The position numbers and the translations under genes are program-made. Below the pieces are notes generated by a model. The model saw only the letters and a list, made by a program, of their open reading frames with translations. It did not search any database and had not been told where the DNA came from. 64,000 bases of DNA from Phenylobacterium sp. (lineage in GTDB: Bacteria; Pseudomonadota; Alphaproteobacteria; Caulobacterales; Caulobacteraceae): the NCBI RefSeq assembly GCF_013911965.1, contig NZ_JACESE010000004.1:1-64000 (forward strand), written 5' to 3'. Numbering within the stretch: position 1 is the first letter of the stretch; each line of letters begins with the position of its first letter. Positions 59,670 through 64,000 of this stretch are shown here, piece by piece.

Positions 59670-60935
59670 ATGCTGGGGACTGCGTCACGTGCGGCGACTC
59701 CGTCCGCAATGGCTGCGCCATCGCTGATCGCCGTCATCTTCATCAATATGCTGGGCTTCGGAATCATCGTTCCGTTGCTGCCCTTCTACGCCAAGTCGTT
59801 CGACGCTCCGGCCTGGCAGATCGCGCTCGTCTTCTCCGCCTATTCGGCCGGCGCCTTCTTCGGCGAGCCCTTCTGGGGCCGGCTGTCGGACAAGTACGGC
59901 CGCAAGCCGATCCTGATCAGCACCATCGCCGGCAACTGCCTCTGCTATCTGGCCCTCGCCTTCGCCCCCAGCGTCTGGGTGGCGCTCGGCGTCCGTTTCC
60001 TGGGCGGCCTGGCGAGCGGCAACGGCTCGGTCATCCAGGGCTACATCGCCGACGTCACCCCGCCCGAGAAGCGCGCGCGGCGGATGGCCTATATGGGCGC
60101 GGCCTGGAATGTGGGCCTGATCGTCGGTCCGTCCGTCGGGGGCATCTTCGCCCACCCGGAGGCCGGTCCCCTGGGCTTCCGCCTGCCCCTGCTGATCGCC
60201 TCCAGCCTGGCGGCCGCCTCGGCCCTGTCCATCCTGTTCTTCATCCGTGAGAGCCGCACCCGCCAGGAGGTCTTCGACCACCAGCCCAGCCGCTGGTCGG
60301 CCATCGGCGAAGCGGTCGGACATCCCGTCGTGGGCCGTCTCATGCTGCTGACCTTCATGGTCGGTTTCGCCTTCACCGGCGTGGAATCCATCTTCGGCCT
60401 GTGGACCCAGGCGAAGTTCGACTGGGGGCCGCGGGAGATCGGCGTCTGCTTCGCCTTCGTCGGCGTCTGCGCGGCGACGACGCAGATGTTCATCACCGGC
60501 CGCCTCTCCGAGCGATATGGCGAGGGCCCGATGCTCGCCGTCGGCATGGCCCTGACCCTCGTCAGCGCGCTGGCCCAGCCCTTCGCGCCCAACGGCGCGG
60601 TGGTCATCGCCCTGATGTGCTGCATGGCCGTGGGCCAGTCGGTGGCCTTCCCCAATGTCGGCGCCCTGATCTCGCGCACGGCCGACCCGGCCCGCACAGG
60701 GCAGATCCTGGGGCTGAACAACGCCATGGGCGCCCTCGCCCGGGTCGTGGGGCCCTTCTGCGCCGGCCTCGCCTTCGCCGGCGTCTCGATCAGCGGCCCG
60801 TTCTTCCTGGCCGCCCTGATGCTGGCGCCCGCCATCTGGCTCGCCCTGGCCGCCAGCCGCCGGGCCCCGGTCTTCGAAGCCAAGGTCGAGGCCCAGCTGG
60901 AGGCCGAAGCCAAGCCCTGCGGCAGTCACTCGTGA
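59670..60935 (+). CDS. MFS transporter (TetA-like), first of a tandem pair
   Basis: 421 residues, twelve predicted membrane helices. PSLIAVIFINMLGFGIIVPL in helix 1, the MFS motif A as GRLSDKYGRKPILI in loop 2-3, RFLGGLASGNGSVIQGYIAD in helix 4, and GPREIGVCFAFVGVC in helix 8. Most like the drug:H+ antiporter-1 (tetracycline exporter) group; substrate unknown. C-terminal tail is acidic (FEAKVEAQLEAEAKPCG). The ATG at 59670 is preceded by no strong ribosome site; MAAPSL at 59709 is an alternative start. GTGA overlap with the second copy. Confidence 0.88.
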   Translation: MLGTASRAATPSAMAAPSLIAVIFINMLGFGIIVPLLPFYAKSFDAPAWQIALVFSAYSAGAFFGEPFWGRLSDKYGRKPILISTIAGNCLCYLALAFAPSVWVALGVRFLGGLASGNGSVIQGYIADVTPPEKRARRMAYMGAAWNVGLIVGPSVGGIFAHPEAGPLGFRLPLLIASSLAAASALSILFFIRESRTRQEVFDHQPSRWSAIGEAVGHPVVGRLMLLTFMVGFAFTGVESIFGLWTQAKFDWGPREIGVCFAFVGVCAATTQMFITGRLSERYGEGPMLAVGMALTLVSALAQPFAPNGAVVIALMCCMAVGQSVAFPNVGALISRTADPARTGQILGLNNAMGALARVVGPFCAGLAFAGVSISGPFFLAALMLAPAIWLALAASRRAPVFEAKVEAQLEAEAKPCGSHS

Positions 60936-62143
60936 CCGCGCCGGCGCCCGGGGACCTGCGGGCGCTGGTGGTGCTCCTGTCGGTCATCTTCCTGAACATG
61001 GCGGGGTTCGGGCTCGTCATCCCGCTTCTGCCGTTCTTCGGACAGGCCTTCGATGCGCCGGCCTGGCAGATCACCCTGATGTTCTCCGCCTTCTCGGTGG
61101 GCCAGTTCCTGGGCGAGCCCTTCTGGGGGCGGCTGTCGGACCGCCTCGGCCGCCGGCCGGTGCTGATCCTGACGACGGCCGGCGGGGCGCTGGCCTATGT
61201 CGCCCTGGCGCTCGCGCCCGGCATCTGGATCGCGCTCGCCACCCGCCTTGTCGGCGGCTTCATGTCGGGCAACATCTCGACGCTTCAGGGCTATCTGGCC
61301 GACATCACCCCGCCCCACGAGCGCGCTGGCCGCATGGGGCTCATGGGCTCGGCCTTCTCCATGGGCTTCATGGTCGGACCGGCCCTGGGCGGCCTGCTGG
61401 CGCGGCCGGACCTCGGGCCGACCGGGTTCCAGATTCCGCTCTTCGCCGCCGCAGGCTTCGGCCTCGCGGCGACCGCCGGCGTCTTCCTCTTCATGCGCGA
61501 GACGATCACGCCTCGGGCTGCGGACGCGCCCGCCGCGCACAGGGCCCCGCGAAGCGAGGCCCTGCGCATCGCCCTCGCCGATCCGGTCATCGCGCGCGTC
61601 TTCCTGATCAGCTTCGTGACCATTTCCGGTTTCGCCGGCATCGAGGCCACCTACGGGCTCTGGACCGAAGCGCGGTTCGGCTGGGGACCGCGGGAGATCG
61701 GCCTGGCCTTCATGCTGATCGGCGTCATCGGCGCGGTCGCGCAGGGGTCGCTCACAGGCCGGCTGGTCCGCCGCCACGGCGAGGGCCGGGTCCTGCTGGC
61801 CGGGCTGTGCCTGATGTTCGTCGGCATGCTGACCCAGTTCGCCGCCGTCGGCTGGCCCATGGCGGTGATCGGCCTGTGCATCGTGGTTCTCGGCCAGTCG
61901 GTGACCTTCCCCAACCTTGTGGCCCTGATCTCCATGGCCACCCCGGCCGAACGGCAGGGCGAGGTCCTGGGCCTGAACATGTCCAACAACGCGCTCGCGC
62001 GCATCGGCGGGCCGATCCTGGCCGGCCAGCTCTTTTCGCTGATCTCGCCCGGCGCCCCCTTCGCCCTGACCGCGCTGCTCATCCTGCCGGCCATCTGGCT
62101 GTGCCTGCAGATCATGGCGAGGGTTCCCGGCCGCAGCGCCTGA
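60932..62143 (+). CDS. MFS transporter (TetA-like), second of a tandem pair
   Basis: 403 residues, a paralogue of the preceding transporter: LLSVIFLNMAGFGLVIPLLP, GEPFWGRLSDRLGRRPVLIL, RLVGGFMSGNISTLQGYLAD and WGPREIGLAFMLIGVIGAVA correspond segment for segment. GTG start at 60932 overlaps the upstream TGA, so the two proteins are made in step and might form a hetero-pair or act redundantly. Between infC and rpmI, where most genomes have no transporter. Confidence 0.88.
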   Translation: MTAPAPGDLRALVVLLSVIFLNMAGFGLVIPLLPFFGQAFDAPAWQITLMFSAFSVGQFLGEPFWGRLSDRLGRRPVLILTTAGGALAYVALALAPGIWIALATRLVGGFMSGNISTLQGYLADITPPHERAGRMGLMGSAFSMGFMVGPALGGLLARPDLGPTGFQIPLFAAAGFGLAATAGVFLFMRETITPRAADAPAAHRAPRSEALRIALADPVIARVFLISFVTISGFAGIEATYGLWTEARFGWGPREIGLAFMLIGVIGAVAQGSLTGRLVRRHGEGRVLLAGLCLMFVGMLTQFAAVGWPMAVIGLCIVVLGQSVTFPNLVALISMATPAERQGEVLGLNMSNNALARIGGPILAGQLFSLISPGAPFALTALLILPAIWLCLQIMARVPGRSA

Positions 62144-62183
62144 GGCCGGCGGCGGACTTGCCTTTTGCGCCCCGTTCGCGTAC

Positions 62184-62257
62184 ACGCCCCGCTCTTCGGA
62201 GCCGTCTGGCCAAAGGCATGCCAGGGCGGCTCATCAATACGCCAGAGGACGGGGCGT
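62184..62257 (+). promoter_or_regulatory. Long-range inverted repeat in rpmI leader
   Basis: ACGCCCCG (62184-62191) and CGGGGCGT (62250-62257) can pair across 58 nt just upstream of the L35 start. E. coli controls rpmI-rplT by L20 binding to a long-range leader structure; a similar device here is a guess. Confidence 0.3.
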
Positions 62258-62275
62258 CCGCGCTCCGCAAGGGAA

Positions 62276-62476
62276 ATGCCGAAACTGAAGACGAAGTCGG
62301 GCGCCAAGAAGCGCTTCAAGATCACCGCGACCGGCAAGCTGAAGGCCGGCGTGGCGGGCAAGCGTCACCGGCTGATCAGCCACAACGCCAAGTACATCCG
62401 CCAGAACCGCGGCACCAAGGTGATGAGCGAGGCCGACGCCAAGATCATCAAGACCTACCTGCCCTACGGCCTGTGA
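62276..62476 (+). CDS. rpmI: 50S ribosomal protein L35
   Basis: 66 residues: [20 protein letters not shown], then [20 protein letters not shown], standard bL35. Highly basic. ATG at 62276. Followed after 17 nt by rplT, the usual gene order. Its 132-nt leader holds a long-range inverted repeat that may mediate L20 feedback. Confidence 0.97.
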   Translation: MPKLKTKSGAKKRFKITATGKLKAGVAGKRHRLISHNAKYIRQNRGTKVMSEADAKIIKTYLPYGL

Positions 62477-62493
62477 TCGGGAGCGCATAAGAT

Positions 62494-62850
62494 ATGGCAC
62501 GCGTGAAACGCGGCGTGGTCGCCCACGCCAAGCACAAGAAGGTTCTGGAGCAGGCCAAGGGCTTCTATGGCCGCCGCAAGAACACCATCCGGGCCGCCAA
62601 GGCCGCGGTCGACAAGGCCGGCCAGTACGCCTATCGCGACCGCAAGGTCCGCAAGCGCAACTTCCGTTCGCTGTGGATCCAGCGGATCAACGCCGCGGCC
62701 CGCCTGGAAGGCATGACCTATTCCCGATTTATCTTCGGCCTTGAGAAGGCCGGGATCGAAATGGACCGCAAGGTCCTCGCGGATATCGCGGGCAACGACC
62801 CGACCGGTTTCAAGGCCATCGCCGACAAGGTTCGCGCCGCGCTGGCTTGA
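62494..62850 (+). CDS. rplT: 50S ribosomal protein L20
   Basis: 118 residues: [58 protein letters not shown] and [20 protein letters not shown], standard bL20, a 23S rRNA-binding assembly protein that in other bacteria also represses rpmI-rplT translation. Terminator 43 nt downstream. Confidence 0.98.
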   Translation: MARVKRGVVAHAKHKKVLEQAKGFYGRRKNTIRAAKAAVDKAGQYAYRDRKVRKRNFRSLWIQRINAAARLEGMTYSRFIFGLEKAGIEMDRKVLADIAGNDPTGFKAIADKVRAALA

Positions 62851-62892
62851 CGGGTCGATGGGAGGCTTTACGCCGCCCGCCATCTGACAATG

Positions 62893-62925
62893 AGCCCTCC
62901 GGCGGGAGCCGCCGGAGGGCTTTTT
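62893..62925 (+). terminator. Terminator of rpmI-rplT
   Basis: 13-bp stem AGCCCTCCGGCGG / CCGCCGGAGGGCT with GAG loop, ending in a T5 run. Confidence 0.93.
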
Positions 62926-62974
62926 GCTGCCCGCCCTTCCCGCGCACACGACCACGCGATAGAGCACCCAGGCC

Positions 62975-64000
62975 ATGACAGACCTCGACACGCTGAAGAC
63001 CGAACTGACCGCCCGGGTGGACGCCGCCGGCGACATCGCCGAGCTGGAGGCGATCCGCGTCGCCGCCCTGGGCAAGAGCGGCCAGATCTCCGAGCTGCTG
63101 AAATCGCTGGGCAAGATGAGCCCCGACGAACGCCGCGAGAAGGGCCCGGCCATCAACGGCCTGCGCGACGCCGTCGCCGGACGCATCGCCGAACGCAAGG
63201 CTGCGATGGAGGCGGCCGAACTGGATCGCCGGCTGGCCGCCGAGACGGTCGACCTGTCCCTGCCCCCGCCGCCGCGGCGCAAGGGCAGCGTCCATCCCAC
63301 CATGCAGGTGATGGACGAGATGATCGCGATCTTCGCCGAGTTGGGCTTCTCGGTCGCCGAAGGTCCGGACATCGAGACCGACTTCAACAACTTCACGGCG
63401 CTGAACTTCCCGCCCAAGCACCCGGCGCGGGAGATGCACGACACCTTCTTCATGGCGCCCGACGAGAACGGCGACCGAAAGGTGCTGCGCACCCACACCA
63501 GCCCCGTGCAGGTGCGCGTGATGCGTCAGCTGAACGAGAAGGTCCCGGCCTGGGTCGCCACCGGCCAGGAGCCGCCGATCCGGGTCGTCGTGCCCGGCCG
63601 CACCTATCGCTGCGACAGCGACGCGACCCACACGCCCATGTTCCACCAGATGGAGGGCCTGGTCATCGACAAGGCCATCCACATGGGCCACCTGAAGTGG
63701 ACGCTGGAGACCTTCATCGCCCGCTTCTTCGAGGCCGAGGGCGTGGTCAGCCGCTTCCGCCCCCACCACTTCCCCTTCACCGAGCCCTCGGCGGAGATGG
63801 ACGTGCAGTGCGACCGCTCCGGCGGGGACGTGAAGATCGGCGCCGGCGCGGACTGGCTGGAGGTGGTCGGCTGCGGCATGGTCCACCCCAATGTGCTGCG
63901 CAACTGCGGCCTCGATCCGGACGTGTGGCAGGGCTTCGCCTTCGGCTTCGGCGTCGACCGTCTGGGGATGCTGAAGTACGGCATGCCGGACCTGCGCGAC
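62975..64000 (+). CDS. pheS: Phenylalanine-tRNA ligase alpha subunit (3' end outside window)
   Basis: 342 residues visible of about 357. N-terminal coiled coil (1-90), then the class-II catalytic core: [59 protein letters not shown], motif 2 [40 protein letters not shown], and motif 3 approaching [20 protein letters not shown] at the edge. Charges tRNA-Phe together with PheT. ATG at 62975; pheT is expected just off-window. Confidence 0.96.
   Translation, partial: MTDLDTLKTELTARVDAAGDIAELEAIRVAALGKSGQISELLKSLGKMSPDERREKGPAINGLRDAVAGRIAERKAAMEAAELDRRLAAETVDLSLPPPPRRKGSVHPTMQVMDEMIAIFAELGFSVAEGPDIETDFNNFTALNFPPKHPAREMHDTFFMAPDENGDRKVLRTHTSPVQVRVMRQLNEKVPAWVATGQEPPIRVVVPGRTYRCDSDATHTPMFHQMEGLVIDKAIHMGHLKWTLETFIARFFEAEGVVSRFRPHHFPFTEPSAEMDVQCDRSGGDVKIGAGADWLEVVGCGMVHPNVLRNCGLDPDVWQGFAFGFGVDRLGMLKYGMPDLRD

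Noticed and set aside
62464-63886. Minus-strand frames opposite rplT and pheS
   Set aside because: Both cover genes with complete conserved protein families on the plus strand.

Overview
The window is a very GC-rich bacterial chromosome segment, almost certainly from Caulobacterales (Alphaproteobacteria), with Phenylobacterium/Caulobacter the best guess. The main evidence is a gcrA cell-cycle regulator gene, a PodJ-like polar organiser, perfect and near-perfect CtrA boxes (TTAA-N7-TTAAC), tandem CcrM sites (GANTC), an alphaproteobacterial-type MetZ, and a KdsD/LpxL lipid A-forming envelope. Genes are closely packed, many with 4-nt start/stop overlaps. I see no insertion sequence, prophage, CRISPR array, toxin-antitoxin pair or restriction system. 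This is ordinary core and semi-core chromosome with several odd local modules.

Layout. 0-3.6 kb: podJ-like gene (cut by the left edge), its CtrA/GANTC-rich upstream region, a small membrane protein and a short MprF-type protein. 3.8-10 kb: five consecutive acyl-CoA dehydrogenase genes ending in a strong terminator. 10-15 kb: an ECF42-type sigma factor coupled to a DGPF (YCII-like) protein, uppP, a stress flavin protein, a Crp-family regulator and an orphan HisKA_2 kinase. 15-21.3 kb: a vitamin B12 operon on the minus strand (btuB, btuF, btuC, btuD, cobQ) behind a cobalamin riboswitch, then tRNA-Gly(CCC). 21.6-24.8 kb: ferritin-like and other small stress-type proteins. 24.9-30.5 kb: a double-length dCTP deaminase, metZ, hslO, argF and argD. 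30.6-34.9 kb: an ABC-2 permease, gcrA, xseA, DUF2093 and an M23 peptidase. 34.9-41.8 kb: lpxL-like, an XRE regulator, hisN, a hydrolase with a histone-like tail, an SCP2/PPOX divergent pair around a palindrome, two exported methyltransferase-like proteins and a heat-shock hsp20 with a sigma-32 promoter and ROSE-like leader. 41.9-45.7 kb: two pentapeptide-repeat paralogues, a stand-alone RibD-like deaminase and gpmA. 45.8-58.8 kb: envelope sugar supply (kdsD, phosphomannomutase/phosphoglucomutase, glmM, glmS, galU, a SqdB-like UDP-sulfoquinovose synthase, GT4 and GT9 glycosyltransferases). 58.9-64 kb: infC, two MFS transporters, rpmI, rplT and pheS (cut by the right edge).

How the parts fit. 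The B12 genes form one riboswitch-controlled uptake/salvage unit. The 46-59 kb block converts hexose phosphates into KDO, GlcNAc and UDP-glucose precursors, and probably UDP-sulfoquinovose. gcrA and podJ share upstream sequence elements (CtrA-like boxes and the 8-mer ATATCTAG), consistent with one cell-cycle circuit. The most interesting unexplained items are the catalytic-residue pattern in the acyl-CoA dehydrogenase array, the secreted methyltransferase-like pair, the pentapeptide-repeat pair, the stand-alone deaminase with an altered zinc motif, and the galU-sqdB-glycosyltransferase neighbourhood.
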